A stretch of 64,000 bases of DNA from Aliiglaciecola sp041538045 (GCF_041538045.1 NZ_JBGOSE010000013.1:36846-100845), one strand, 5' to 3'; shown: positions 55,437-63,826, numbered from the stretch's first letter. Notes: a model not told the origin generated them from the sequence alone. Numbers and translations: made by a program.

Positions 55437-57164
55437 TCAAATAAAGTAGATCAATAATAATAAAATAATAATAAACTCAATTAGGGCTATTATTTTAAAA
55501 AATCTAAGTGGATGGCGTTGGATTAGTGGTCGATGCTGAATTTGCGCCAGCATGTTGTAGTTGGGTTTAGTCAAATCCATTAAAAATTCAGAGAAAGCCT
55601 GATAACGCTGTTCTGGACTGGTCATTAATCCTTTCTGTAAGGTAATATCTAACCATTGTGGCAGTTCAGGTCTAAATTTTCTTAGGGAAATATATTGCCA
55701 ATTATCAACCGTTAATCCTGATGATGATTGGGGAGTAAACTCGTTGAAGGGCAAGTGCCCTGCTAACATTTCAAAACACACTACGGCCACTGAAAATAAG
55801 TCAGAACGAAAATCGAAGCGGTTATTCAGCAAAAATTCTGGTGCCACATAGTTTACCGAACCTACGGCTACACTCTCTTCTTGCCAAGCTTCCGTTTCCG
55901 CTATGGCCCCCACATAAACGGTGCCGAAATCAATAAGCTTTACCTCTCCGGTGCTAGTAATCATCACATTTTCTGGTTTGATATCACGGTGGACCATGTC
56001 TTGACGCTGAAATATGCGCAAAGCAGCAATTAACTGCTTAATAATACTTCTAACTTCAACAATAGTAGGAGTGGGGTTATCTAACATCCATTGTCGCAGA
56101 GTTTGCCCATCAATAAACTCGCACACATGGTACATAAATTTCGCGTTTTCTGGTCGCGGAATTATTTTCATTATATTCATGTGATTCAGTTTTTGACCTA
56201 TCCATTCTTCACGTAAAAAACCGCTTAAATAAATAGGATCATCAACAAAATATTGAGACGGTGTCTTTAAACAATACAGCTCTTGGGTGTCTTCTTTTAT
56301 GACCTTGTACAAACTACTTCGAGTGCCGTTGAACACCTGCTCCAATACTCGGTATCCCTCAAGCTTCATCCCTTCTTGTAAAACAGGTGGCATGGCTAGG
56401 CGAGTTAGCTGGCGGTGATATTCATTGAGATCGGCCTGAGGAAGCCCTGCGACTTTGACAAGTAAACAACTTAGATTGTCATCACTACCAGCCTGAATGG
56501 CCAATTCCACAATACTTTTGGCTAGCACTTCTAGACTAGTGTTAGGTTTTAGTAACCACTGATTGAGCACAGATTGTATCTGTTTTGGGCTAATAAACTC
56601 GTGAATACCATCGGTAGTCAATACAAATAAATCGTTCGTTCTAAGCTCAAAGGTTCGAAAGTCCACATCCAAATTATTTTCGATACCAATAGCACGACTT
56701 AACACTTTTTTATTGCCAAAACGGGCATGATGATCTGTAGAGAGCTGTTCAAAATCGCCTTGTTGTAAACGACAAATACGGCTGTCTCCTGCGTGAAAGA
56801 GAAATCCGGTGGTTGACTTAAAGATCAGCGCACTAAAAGTCGTCACCATTTGACTTTGCTCCCCCATGGAGTAGTCATGCTGACCGGCACACCAACGATT
56901 CAAGCCTTGAAGCACTTGGGTAGCGGCTCTTTTCACAGTCCAGGTCTGTGGGGTTTGTCTGTAATCTTGAATAAAATTGGTGGCGCAGGTGATGGCTGCT
57001 TCTTTTGCCCGACTACATGAACTCACGCCATCAGCAATAGTGGCGACTGAGCCTTTAGTTGTTAATTCAGAATCAGTAGGCAGCCAGGCTGCAAACGCAT
57101 CCTGATTTTCTTGTTTAACACCCGCGGTTGAATAACCACCAAATTCTAGGTGTAGTTTTCCCAA
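55437..57164 (-). CDS. PP2C phosphatase / Ser-Thr protein kinase fusion, membrane-anchored
   Basis: A 575-residue bifunctional signalling protein. The N-terminal PP2C domain (about residues 1-245) keeps the metal-binding motifs NQDAF, IADGVSS, HAGDSR, TTDGIHE and SDDNLS. The C-terminal eukaryotic-type kinase (about 265-530) keeps the ATP lysine (YCLKTP), HRDIKPEN catalytic loop, DFG (LIDFGTV) and APE (YVAPEF); its glycine loop is degenerate (FNGTRSSLYK). A single helix (FFKIIALIEFIIILLLLIYFI) anchors the C-terminus. It lies 34 bases behind the nitrate/nitrite MFS gene and upstream of nirB, which suggests post-translational control of nitrate uptake or reduction (inference). Confidence 0.9.
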   Translation of the reverse strand: MGKLHLEFGGYSTAGVKQENQDAFAAWLPTDSELTTKGSVATIADGVSSCSRAKEAAITCATNFIQDYRQTPQTWTVKRAATQVLQGLNRWCAGQHDYSMGEQSQMVTTFSALIFKSTTGFLFHAGDSRICRLQQGDFEQLSTDHHARFGNKKVLSRAIGIENNLDVDFRTFELRTNDLFVLTTDGIHEFISPKQIQSVLNQWLLKPNTSLEVLAKSIVELAIQAGSDDNLSCLLVKVAGLPQADLNEYHRQLTRLAMPPVLQEGMKLEGYRVLEQVFNGTRSSLYKVIKEDTQELYCLKTPSQYFVDDPIYLSGFLREEWIGQKLNHMNIMKIIPRPENAKFMYHVCEFIDGQTLRQWMLDNPTPTIVEVRSIIKQLIAALRIFQRQDMVHRDIKPENVMITSTGEVKLIDFGTVYVGAIAETEAWQEESVAVGSVNYVAPEFLLNNRFDFRSDLFSVAVVCFEMLAGHLPFNEFTPQSSSGLTVDNWQYISLRKFRPELPQWLDITLQKGLMTSPEQRYQAFSEFLMDLTKPNYNMLAQIQHRPLIQRHPLRFFKIIALIEFIIILLLLIYFI

Positions 57165-57198
57165 GCTAAAATACCTGAATGAAGTAAGACAATTTATA

Positions 57199-58665
57199 TT
57201 ATGTGACGTTTATCAATTCGACACTACCATCTTCTCTTACTTCTGTAATAGTGCCGCTTGGCTCTTTCATAAATAGTAATGCTACAAAACCCAAAACAGC
57301 TGTACTCGCAATCACAATAAAGAAGGTAGATGTATCGACAAGAGAGTACACGGTTAAATATACCACTGCACCAACATTACCGTATGCCCCAGTCATTCCA
57401 GCAATCTGCCCTGTTAAGCGACGCTTTATTAACGGTACCACGGCAAAGACAGCACCTTCACCGGATTGAACAAAAAAGGAACATGCCATTACCACTACTA
57501 CGGCCAACCAAATCGGCCAAGTTGCATCAATAAAGCTCATGGCAAAGTAACCTAAGGCGAGACCTGCAGTCAGTATCAATAATGTAGGTTTACGCCCAAA
57601 CTTATCAGAGATGAGTCCACCGCCAGGACGTGACATTAGGTTCATAAATGCATACATTCCCGCTAGTAACCCAGCTGTGGCCATATTTAATGTGAAAGTA
57701 TCCGCAAAAAAAGCCGGTAACATAGAGACTACCGCCAATTCAGAACCAAAGGTCGCAAAATACAATACGTTCAACACCGCAACTTGCTTGAATTCATATT
57801 TATGAATGTCAGGTACAGGCGTAGTGAATATATCTTTGTTAACTTGGTAGGTCTTATAAACATCAAAAATATAGAGCGCGCCAAGGCTCAAATACAAAAT
57901 TGTTCCCACTTCACTACTCAACAACCCGACGCCATTTGGCGAAAGTTTCCAATTTAATAAAGCCAGCGCCAAATACATGGGCGTTTTCATCACCAATAAA
58001 AAATAGAAATCTTTCACACTAGTGACTTCTAATCCGCCGAGATTTTTAGGACGAAAGTACGTGGAACCTTTAGGGGTGTCTGTGGTGTTTTTGTAATAAA
58101 TAACACTAAAAATCAAACTCAATACACCGGTAATACCAATGGCATAGCGCCACCCATTGTCACCGCCGAACAATAATGCAATGGTCGGTAAAGAAAAAGC
58201 AGCCGCAGCTGAACCAAAGTTACCCCAACCGCCATAAACACCTTCAGCGGTACCTAACTCTTTGGGGGGAAACCATTCACTTACCATACGAATACCGACA
58301 ACAAAGCCAGCACCAATACAGCCCATGGCAAAACGTGCAATTAATAATTGTTCAAAGGTACTAGCTAGGGCAAAGGCAAAACAGGGAATGGCGCAAATGG
58401 CTAGTAATGAGGAATACACAAGTCTAGGGCCAAATTTATCGGTTAGGGAACCTATTAATACCCTAGCAGGAATAGTTAAGGCGACATTGATGATCAATAG
58501 AGTTTTCCATTCGCTCAGTGTCAGTCCAACCCCGTCAACTATCGCTTCTTTTAAAGGTGCCATGTTGAACCACACCACAAAGGTGATAAAAAAGGCCATC
58601 CAGGAAAGATGTAGGGTTTTCATTTTGCCCGTAAAAGACACCAGATTAAATTTTTGAGCACTCAT
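57199..58665 (-). CDS. MFS nitrate/nitrite transporter, NarK/NasA type
   Basis: A 488-residue twelve-helix transporter. I start at 58665, with AGGCGA 7 bases upstream; the frame runs 17 codons further, but that part is the leader terminator. Both nitrate-signature stretches of the nitrate-nitrite porter family are recognisable (GNFGSAAAAFSLPT in helix 5 and GNVGAVVYLTVYSL in helix 11), and conserved arginines lie in WFNMAPL..., GIRMVSEWF and SRPGGGLISDKFGRKP. It heads a two-gene transcript with the phosphatase-kinase gene and is the second nitrate uptake route in the cluster besides NrtABD. Confidence 0.92.
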   Translation of the reverse strand: MSAQKFNLVSFTGKMKTLHLSWMAFFITFVVWFNMAPLKEAIVDGVGLTLSEWKTLLIINVALTIPARVLIGSLTDKFGPRLVYSSLLAICAIPCFAFALASTFEQLLIARFAMGCIGAGFVVGIRMVSEWFPPKELGTAEGVYGGWGNFGSAAAAFSLPTIALLFGGDNGWRYAIGITGVLSLIFSVIYYKNTTDTPKGSTYFRPKNLGGLEVTSVKDFYFLLVMKTPMYLALALLNWKLSPNGVGLLSSEVGTILYLSLGALYIFDVYKTYQVNKDIFTTPVPDIHKYEFKQVAVLNVLYFATFGSELAVVSMLPAFFADTFTLNMATAGLLAGMYAFMNLMSRPGGGLISDKFGRKPTLLILTAGLALGYFAMSFIDATWPIWLAVVVVMACSFFVQSGEGAVFAVVPLIKRRLTGQIAGMTGAYGNVGAVVYLTVYSLVDTSTFFIVIASTAVLGFVALLFMKEPSGTITEVREDGSVELINVT

Positions 58666-58702
58666 GTTATATCGCCTAATTCGCCGTAACTTTTCGTTGA
58701 GC

Positions 58703-58748
58703 AAAAAAAAACCCACTCAAATTTCCCTTAAAAGGAAAATTGTGCGGG
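58703..58748 (-). terminator. Leader terminator of the MFS transporter gene
   Basis: On the minus strand CCCGCACAATTTTCC pairs with GGGAAATTTGAGTGGG with some irregular pairs, followed by nine T. It ends 38 bases before the start codon and its 5' arm overlaps the GGC-AATGAA-GCC hairpin. Confidence 0.82.
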
Positions 58749-58792
58749 CTTCATTGCCTGACGATGATTATGCTTTGTCGCAAATCTCGTCA
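58747..58792 (-). promoter_or_regulatory. ANTAR (NasT) RNA target in the MFS transporter leader
   Basis: P2 (58747-58758) is GGC-AATGAA-GCC with A1 and G4 in the six-base loop. P1 (58759-58792) is a long stem with two bulges (TGACGA...TCGTCA outside, TGC-GCA inside) closing a six-base GACAAA loop, which does not carry the A1/G4 pattern. The P2/terminator overlap is the same as in the other two leaders. Confidence 0.72.
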
Positions 58793-58842
58793 TATATGTT
58801 TAATTGGGTGTAGATCTTTATATTTATTTTTTGTCTTTTAAA

Positions 58843-58858
58843 AGCAAAAATGGCGCCA
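58843..58858 (-). promoter_or_regulatory. Sigma-54 promoter element of the MFS transporter gene
   Basis: Minus strand TGGCGCCATTTTTGCT matches TGGC at -24 and TTGCT at -12 with exact spacing. The predicted start near 58832 leaves a leader of about 167 bases, close to those of nrtA and nirB. Confidence 0.8.
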
Positions 58859-59208
58859 TGATCATATTTAAGTTTAACTACTTAAAATTCAATGACATAT
58901 GAAAAACCGGAAGCGATACTGTGAAAATGCACTCTCCACTTTGGTGCAACTCTGCACTCTAATGTTTACTTTTAGCGGTTCCATGAAAGCTAAAACGTCG
59001 ATTTCAACATACTATGAGGTTAATCATTATGAAAAGGACCCTTCCCTAAAACAATATAGTTTCCTAGGATCACAAATAAATAGGGCGCTGCTCACTATTT
59101 ACCTGTATAATCCGCGCCCAAACGTAACCCTCGGCAATATCAGTGATGAATACTGGATATTAATGGCAATCCGAGAGCATATTTAAAAGTACAGGCTTAC
59201 CGATCAAA
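58859..59208. other. Region between divergent MFS and typA genes
   Basis: It contains the NtrC half-sites and presumably the typA promoter; a TATAAT at 59106-59111 is a plausible -10 box but has no good -35. A 95-codon plus-strand frame (58899-59186) overlaps these elements, has no ribosome site and resembles nothing I know, so I do not call it as a gene. Confidence 0.4.
58928..58958. promoter_or_regulatory. Cluster of NtrC half-sites upstream of the MFS gene
   Basis: Three half-sites, TGCACT (58928), GGTGCA (58943) and TGCACT (58953), lie within 31 bases. The first two form TGCACT-N9-GGTGCA, four bases wider than the standard site; on the other strand TGCACCAAAGTGGAGAG has the standard size with a weak second half. 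They are centred about 105-120 bases from the predicted start. Confidence 0.5.
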
Positions 59209-61035
59209 ATGAAAGATATTAGTAAATTAAGAAACATTGCAATTATTGCGCACGTTGACCACGGAAAAACAACCTTGGTTGACAAATTGTTGCAACAGTC
59301 AGGAACCTTGGAAAGCCGAGGCGAAGCTGAAGAGCGGGTTATGGATTCTAACGACATTGAAAAAGAACGTGGAATTACCATACTTGCTAAAAACACAGCA
59401 ATTAACTGGAATGATTACCGTATTAATATCGTTGATACTCCTGGACACGCCGATTTCGGTGGTGAAGTTGAACGTGTAATGTCAATGGCTGACTCTGTAC
59501 TTCTATTAGTAGATGCTCAAGAAGGTCCAATGCCACAAACGCGCTTTGTAACACAAAAAGCATTTGCTCAAGGCTTGAAGCCTATTGTTGTTATCAACAA
59601 AATTGACAAGCCAGGCGCACGTCCTGATTGGGTTATGGATCAAGTTTTCGATTTGTTCGACAACCTTGGTGCAACTGATGACCAGTTGGACTTCCAAGTC
59701 GTTTATGCATCAGCACTAAACGGTTGGGCAACTAGAGAAGCAGACGAGCAAGCTGAAGACATGACGGATTTGTTCCAAACAATCGTTGATGTTGTAGATG
59801 CACCGGATGCAGATCCTGAAGGTCCTTTCCAAATGCAAATTTCGCAACTTGATTACAACTCATACGTGGGTGTTATCGGAGTTGGCCGTGTTACTCGTGG
59901 TGTGGTTAAACCAAACCAACAAGTCACTGTTGTTATGGCAGATGGAACTAAACGCAATGGTAAAGTAGGTCAAGTACAAGGTTACCTTGGACTACAAAGA
60001 CATGAAGTTGATTCAGCACAAGCTGGAGACATTATTGCAATTACCGGTTTAGGTGAATTGAAAATCTCTGACACAATATGTGATCCAAATGCAGTAGAAG
60101 CATTACCACAGTTATCAGTTGATGAACCTACGGTAACCATGACGTTCCAAGTAAATACTTCTCCATTTGCGGGTAAAGAAGGTAAATACGTTACTTCTCG
60201 TAATATTCTTGAACGTTTACAAAACGAATTGATTCATAACGTAGCCCTAAAAGTAGAAGAAACAGAAGATCCGGATAAATTCCGCGTATCAGGACGTGGT
60301 GAACTACATTTGGGTATATTGATTGAAAACATGCGCCGTGAAGGTTACGAATTAGCCGTTTCTCGTCCAGAAGTAATTCTAAAAGAAATTGATGGTGAAA
60401 TTCACGAACCGTTTGAAACATTAACCATTGATGCTGAAGAAGAGCATCAGGGCTCGATCATGGAGCAAATCGGTCTTCGTAAAGGTGAATTGACGAATAT
60501 GTCTCCGGATGGAAAAGGACGTATTCGTATGGACTTTATGATCCCGAGCCGTGGCTTAATTGGTTTCCAAACTGACTTTATGACTATGACCTCAGGCTCA
60601 GGCTTGATCTACCATACTTTTGATCACTACGGTCCTCATAAAGGTGGTTCAATTGGTCAACGTAAGAACGGTGTACTTATTGCCAACGCTACAGGTAAAG
60701 CACTAACCAATGCATTATTTAACTTACAAGAACGTGGTCGTCTATTCATAGGTCACGGTGTTGAAGTATATGAAGGTATGGTTATCGGTATTCATAGCCG
60801 TGATAACGACCTGACGGTAAATGCCCTTAAAGGTAAGCAACTTACTAACGTTCGAGCTTCTGGTACTGATGAAGCCCAAACACTAGTACCACCAGTAAGA
60901 ATGTCCCTTGAGCAAGCCCTTGAGTTTATCGATAACGATGAACTAGTAGAAGTGACTCCAGAGAGCATTCGTATTCGTAAGAAATTGCTAACTGAAAATG
61001 AAAGAAAACGCGCTAGCCGTAGTAAAGAATCATAG
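59209..61035 (+). CDS. typA: Translational GTPase TypA/BipA
   Basis: A ribosome-associated GTPase that helps 50S assembly and stress adaptation. The G motifs are AHVDHGKTT (about residues 14-22), DTPGHADFGG (G3) and NKIDKPGARP (G4), followed by EF-G-like domains II, III and V and the TypA-specific C-terminal domain (GQRKNGVLIANATGKALTNALFNLQERGRLFIGHG in several parts). The 608-residue length is standard. In E. coli typA lies next to and divergent from glnA; here the nitrate island lies between them. Confidence 0.98.
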   Translation: MKDISKLRNIAIIAHVDHGKTTLVDKLLQQSGTLESRGEAEERVMDSNDIEKERGITILAKNTAINWNDYRINIVDTPGHADFGGEVERVMSMADSVLLLVDAQEGPMPQTRFVTQKAFAQGLKPIVVINKIDKPGARPDWVMDQVFDLFDNLGATDDQLDFQVVYASALNGWATREADEQAEDMTDLFQTIVDVVDAPDADPEGPFQMQISQLDYNSYVGVIGVGRVTRGVVKPNQQVTVVMADGTKRNGKVGQVQGYLGLQRHEVDSAQAGDIIAITGLGELKISDTICDPNAVEALPQLSVDEPTVTMTFQVNTSPFAGKEGKYVTSRNILERLQNELIHNVALKVEETEDPDKFRVSGRGELHLGILIENMRREGYELAVSRPEVILKEIDGEIHEPFETLTIDAEEEHQGSIMEQIGLRKGELTNMSPDGKGRIRMDFMIPSRGLIGFQTDFMTMTSGSGLIYHTFDHYGPHKGGSIGQRKNGVLIANATGKALTNALFNLQERGRLFIGHGVEVYEGMVIGIHSRDNDLTVNALKGKQLTNVRASGTDEAQTLVPPVRMSLEQALEFIDNDELVEVTPESIRIRKKLLTENERKRASRSKES

Positions 61036-61054
61036 TAAGTAGTCAATAACTTTT

Positions 61055-61084
61055 AAAAACCGGCTGAAAATGCCGGTTTTTTTA
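61055..61084 (+). terminator. Intrinsic terminator of typA
   Basis: AAAACCGGC pairs with GCCGGTTTT around a seven-base loop, followed by further T. It lies 20 bases after the typA stop codon. Confidence 0.88.
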
Positions 61085-61190
61085 TATCTGTTTTTTATGA
61101 ATGGCCTTTAAATGAAGCTTCCGACTAAGTTGCATATTCCTGCATATAGTTAATAATAAGTCACCCACTTCTAACCCCTTAGATTGATGA

Positions 61191-61751
61191 ATGCAAACTA
61201 GAACATTCCCTGTATTTGAAACCCAACGACTTCGATTAGATCAATTAACCAAACAAGATAGACAGTCTATATTTGAAGTATTTTCCGATCCTAAAGTTGT
61301 TGAACATTACGATGTTGAGCTATTTAAAAACATTCGGGAAGCTGACAGCTTAGTGGAATATTTTGATTCTAGATTCACCAGCGACAATGGTATTCGTTGG
61401 GCGATTCGTAATAAAGAAAGTGGAGAATATATAGGTTCTTGCGGTTTTACCCATTGGAACAAATATGATCATAGTGCGGTTCTTGGTTACGAGATCAGCC
61501 AAAAAAATTGGGGAAAGGGCTTTGCAACAGAAGCGGTTCGGAAAATTACGGACTACTTATTCTCCTCTGAATTTCATTTTTATATTCATAGAATTGAAGC
61601 CTTAGCACTACCTTCTAACATTCCCTCAGGTGCTTTGTTAAAAAAACTTGGATTCAAGTTTGAGGGTACCTTACGTGGCAAATGCTACTGGAATGACGAC
61701 TTCCATGATATGGATATGTATGGGTTGTTACGTGAAGATCGCACAAATTAA
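61191..61751 (+). CDS. GNAT acetyltransferase, RimJ/RimL type
   Basis: A 186-residue acetyltransferase. The acetyl-CoA loop reads NWGKGFATEAV near residue 105 (Q/R-x-x-G-x-G/A variant), preceded by the strand AVLGYEISQ and followed by RIEALALPSNIPSGALLKKLGFKFEGTLRG, which is characteristic of the RimJ/RimL branch acting on protein N-termini or small amines. The substrate is unknown. It converges on the MscS-type gene. Confidence 0.9.
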   Translation: MQTRTFPVFETQRLRLDQLTKQDRQSIFEVFSDPKVVEHYDVELFKNIREADSLVEYFDSRFTSDNGIRWAIRNKESGEYIGSCGFTHWNKYDHSAVLGYEISQKNWGKGFATEAVRKITDYLFSSEFHFYIHRIEALALPSNIPSGALLKKLGFKFEGTLRGKCYWNDDFHDMDMYGLLREDRTN

Positions 61752-61798
61752 GATTCGATATAGTACATATCTGTTTAACCTAACTAGCGATCATATCA

Positions 61799-62908
61799 TT
61801 AATCACTTTTCACATCTTTTGCAGAAAAAGCGCTTGCGCTTCCCTCTTGGGTTAAGTTAATGGCCTGAATTGGATAAGGAATAACGATTCCCTCCTCTGC
61901 GAAACGTTTATGTAACGCTTTAATAAACTCAGACTTAATAAAAAACCTGTTGAAGTATTCTTGGGCTCTCAACATAACCGTAAAATTAATACTCGAGTTA
62001 TCAAAGGTGTGGAAAACAACGAAGGTATCATAGTCCTTTATTCCCCATTTATGGGTTTTGAGTATTTCTCTAGCTACTTCTAAAGATACTCGCTCCACAT
62101 GCTCCAAATCAGAATCATAATGCACGCCCACATCAACAGGCACGGATAGTTGCTTTTCGGGGTAATAGTAATTAATGATCTTTGATTGGGCTAAAACACT
62201 ATTTGGCATAATGACTGTGTTGTTCGGAAGCATTTTAATCCAGGTTGAGCGCCAACCAATTTTGTCAACAAACCCCTGTTCACCTGTATCTAACTCAATA
62301 AAATCTCCCACTCTTATTGGCTTATCAGCCAACATTTGAATCCCCGAAAAAAAGTTTTCCAAAGTAGGTTGCAGGGCAAGAGCTACCGCTAATGAGCCGA
62401 TTCCTAATGATGCCACTATGGGAGTAATAGATATTCCTACGGTACTCAATACGATAAGCACACCAATAAGATAAATGACTACCCTTACAGTCCCTCTCAC
62501 TAGGTTGCCACTGCTTCTTAGCATTGGTGAACTGTTGGAATATCGACATAAACTTTTGCGCGTAAATTGGTCGGCAAAAATAATAATAGCGAAAACAATG
62601 GCCAATTTACTGACCACTGTAAAAGTGGTTTCAAGAGTACTCACGTCTTCAGCTATTTTTATTAGAACTAACTCACTTAAAGATAACGAGGCTGCCACGA
62701 TAATTAATGTTACTGGGCGGCTTACAGAATCCAGTATAATTGTATCTAAACTAAACCGACTTTTATTAGAGAGCCTACGTAGATAAAAGAAAGTTATGTG
62801 TTTAATCAACCACAAAAATAAAAATAGGCCGACAAAAACAACAGCAAAAATCATCCATACAGAGGAACTATCCAATATTAGGTGAATAAATTCTGTAACT
62901 TGTTCCAC
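61799..62908 (-). CDS. MscS-family mechanosensitive ion channel
   Basis: A 369-residue inner-membrane channel with an N-terminal set of about four to five helices. The pore helix and gate region appear as LSTVGISITPIVASLGIGSLAVALALQPTLENFFSGIQMLADKPIRVGDFIEL (in pieces near residues 155-205). The cytoplasmic beta domain GFVDKIGWRSTWIKMLPNNTVIMPNS follows, then the alpha/beta cage. It should release solutes during hypo-osmotic shock. The GTG start at 62908 has AAGGA 7 bases upstream. Confidence 0.94.
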   Translation of the reverse strand: MEQVTEFIHLILDSSSVWMIFAVVFVGLFLFLWLIKHITFFYLRRLSNKSRFSLDTIILDSVSRPVTLIIVAASLSLSELVLIKIAEDVSTLETTFTVVSKLAIVFAIIIFADQFTRKSLCRYSNSSPMLRSSGNLVRGTVRVVIYLIGVLIVLSTVGISITPIVASLGIGSLAVALALQPTLENFFSGIQMLADKPIRVGDFIELDTGEQGFVDKIGWRSTWIKMLPNNTVIMPNSVLAQSKIINYYYPEKQLSVPVDVGVHYDSDLEHVERVSLEVAREILKTHKWGIKDYDTFVVFHTFDNSSINFTVMLRAQEYFNRFFIKSEFIKALHKRFAEEGIVIPYPIQAINLTQEGSASAFSAKDVKSD

Positions 62909-63165
62909 TATATTGTCCTTAGCTTAATGCAACCAAACGTTCAATAATATTAAGAGTATGCAAATGACGAACCAGCGTTATGCTGATTAATTAAGGATTA
63001 AATGCTGGAATTTACCTGTAACTGCACCAAAATATTATTTTGATATTGAGGTGTGACAATTAAAAGTGCATGGAGGTCGTTGAATTACGGATTCAACATA
63101 CAAAGACTTATTGCGTAGACAAGATTAATTGTTTGCCAATACTGCTCCTTATTCGAATAATTAAG

Positions 63166-63645
63166 TTAAAACGTTATGCACCTAAAATTAGGTGCATAAC
63201 GAACAGCTCTAAATAGCTCAGCGTATAAACGAGCGATATTATCGTACGGGTAATATCCAAATCCTAATTCACAAGCTAAACGCTCGGCATATAATGCCCA
63301 ACTTTCAGCATAAGCGGTAAAAGGCGATAAGGATCTGAAAATAGGTAACCCCTCTAGCTCCACAGAAATACTGATTTGAAAGTGATGGCCTAGAATACCT
63401 TCATGGTAGGCTAAAGTGCGCATCCAATACTTAGGCGTATCTTTAATATCATACAAGTTAGCTTAAAAGACGCCCGGTCTAGACCCGCCCATATAGATAC
63501 TTGTGTTTTATCTGCATAAAAATTTGCGGCTTTATCAATTTTGCCTGTAAGTACACAATATGTTTTCTTCTGCGCGTGAATCCACAAAAGTAGAGGCTAT
63601 AATATTATTTTGCTCTCGGACAATTAAATCCTCCATTTTTTGCGC
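63166..63645 (-). pseudogene. Remnant of a DUF885-family (metallopeptidase-like) gene
   Basis: The minus strand encodes pieces of a DUF885 protein in order. The clearest (63190-63456) reads YDIKDTPKYWMRTLAYHEGILGHHFQ, with the HExxxGHH metal site, through YAESWALYAERLACELGF to LYAELFRAVR, then ends at a palindrome. Immediately upstream MGGSRPGVF is cut off by an in-frame TAA (63463-63465) where the family has a tyrosine. Farther upstream AQKMEDLIVREQ...TFVDSR lies in another frame (to about 63645) and ends at a TGA. Both ends of the gene are missing, so this is a decayed fragment. Confidence 0.82.
63172..63201. repeat. Perfect 14-bp inverted repeat at the DUF885 remnant's edge
   Basis: CGTTATGCACCTAA is followed after two A by its exact reverse complement TTAGGTGCATAACG. 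It replaces the expected DUF885 coding sequence at that point, so it marks the break in the gene. Confidence 0.7.
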
Positions 63646-63675
63646 AAATTTAACATGAACAGGCATGGCTTATTC

Positions 63676-63826
63676 CACGGGCTGAAGCCCGTGCTACAGA
63701 GTTATACATTTCTTTGCTCTCACATGGGGGTGGAATCGGTTGTGTTTAGCTTCGCAGAAGCGTTAACCGATGGAACGGGCAGCAGGGATGCTGCACTGGA
63801 GATAGCCACATGGAGGTGTGACACCT
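63676..63826. repeat. Hairpin-rich, repeat-like element
   Basis: Four stem-loops follow one another: CACGGGC-TGAA-GCCCGTG (63676-63693); a nested structure with ATCGGTT/AACCGAT outside and GCTTC-GCA-GAAGC inside (63735-63771); GCAGCA-GGGA-TGCTGC (63779-63794); and AGGTGT-G-ACACCT (63814-63826). It is more GC-rich than its surroundings and has no gene. The arrangement resembles intergenic interspersed repeats of Alteromonadales, but no second copy is in this window. Confidence 0.55.

Noticed and set aside
58899..59186. 95-codon plus-strand frame before typA
   Set aside because: It overlaps the NtrC half-sites and a possible typA -10 box, has no ribosome site and no recognisable features.
63172..63201. 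NtrC site at the palindrome TGCACC-N8-GGTGCA
   Set aside because: The spacing is 8 rather than 5 bases, there is no sigma-54 element nearby and the neighbour is a dead gene.
63172..63201. Integron attC site
   Set aside because: The core does not fit RYYYAAC/GTTRRRY, there is no imperfect stem with extrahelical bases and no cassette array.
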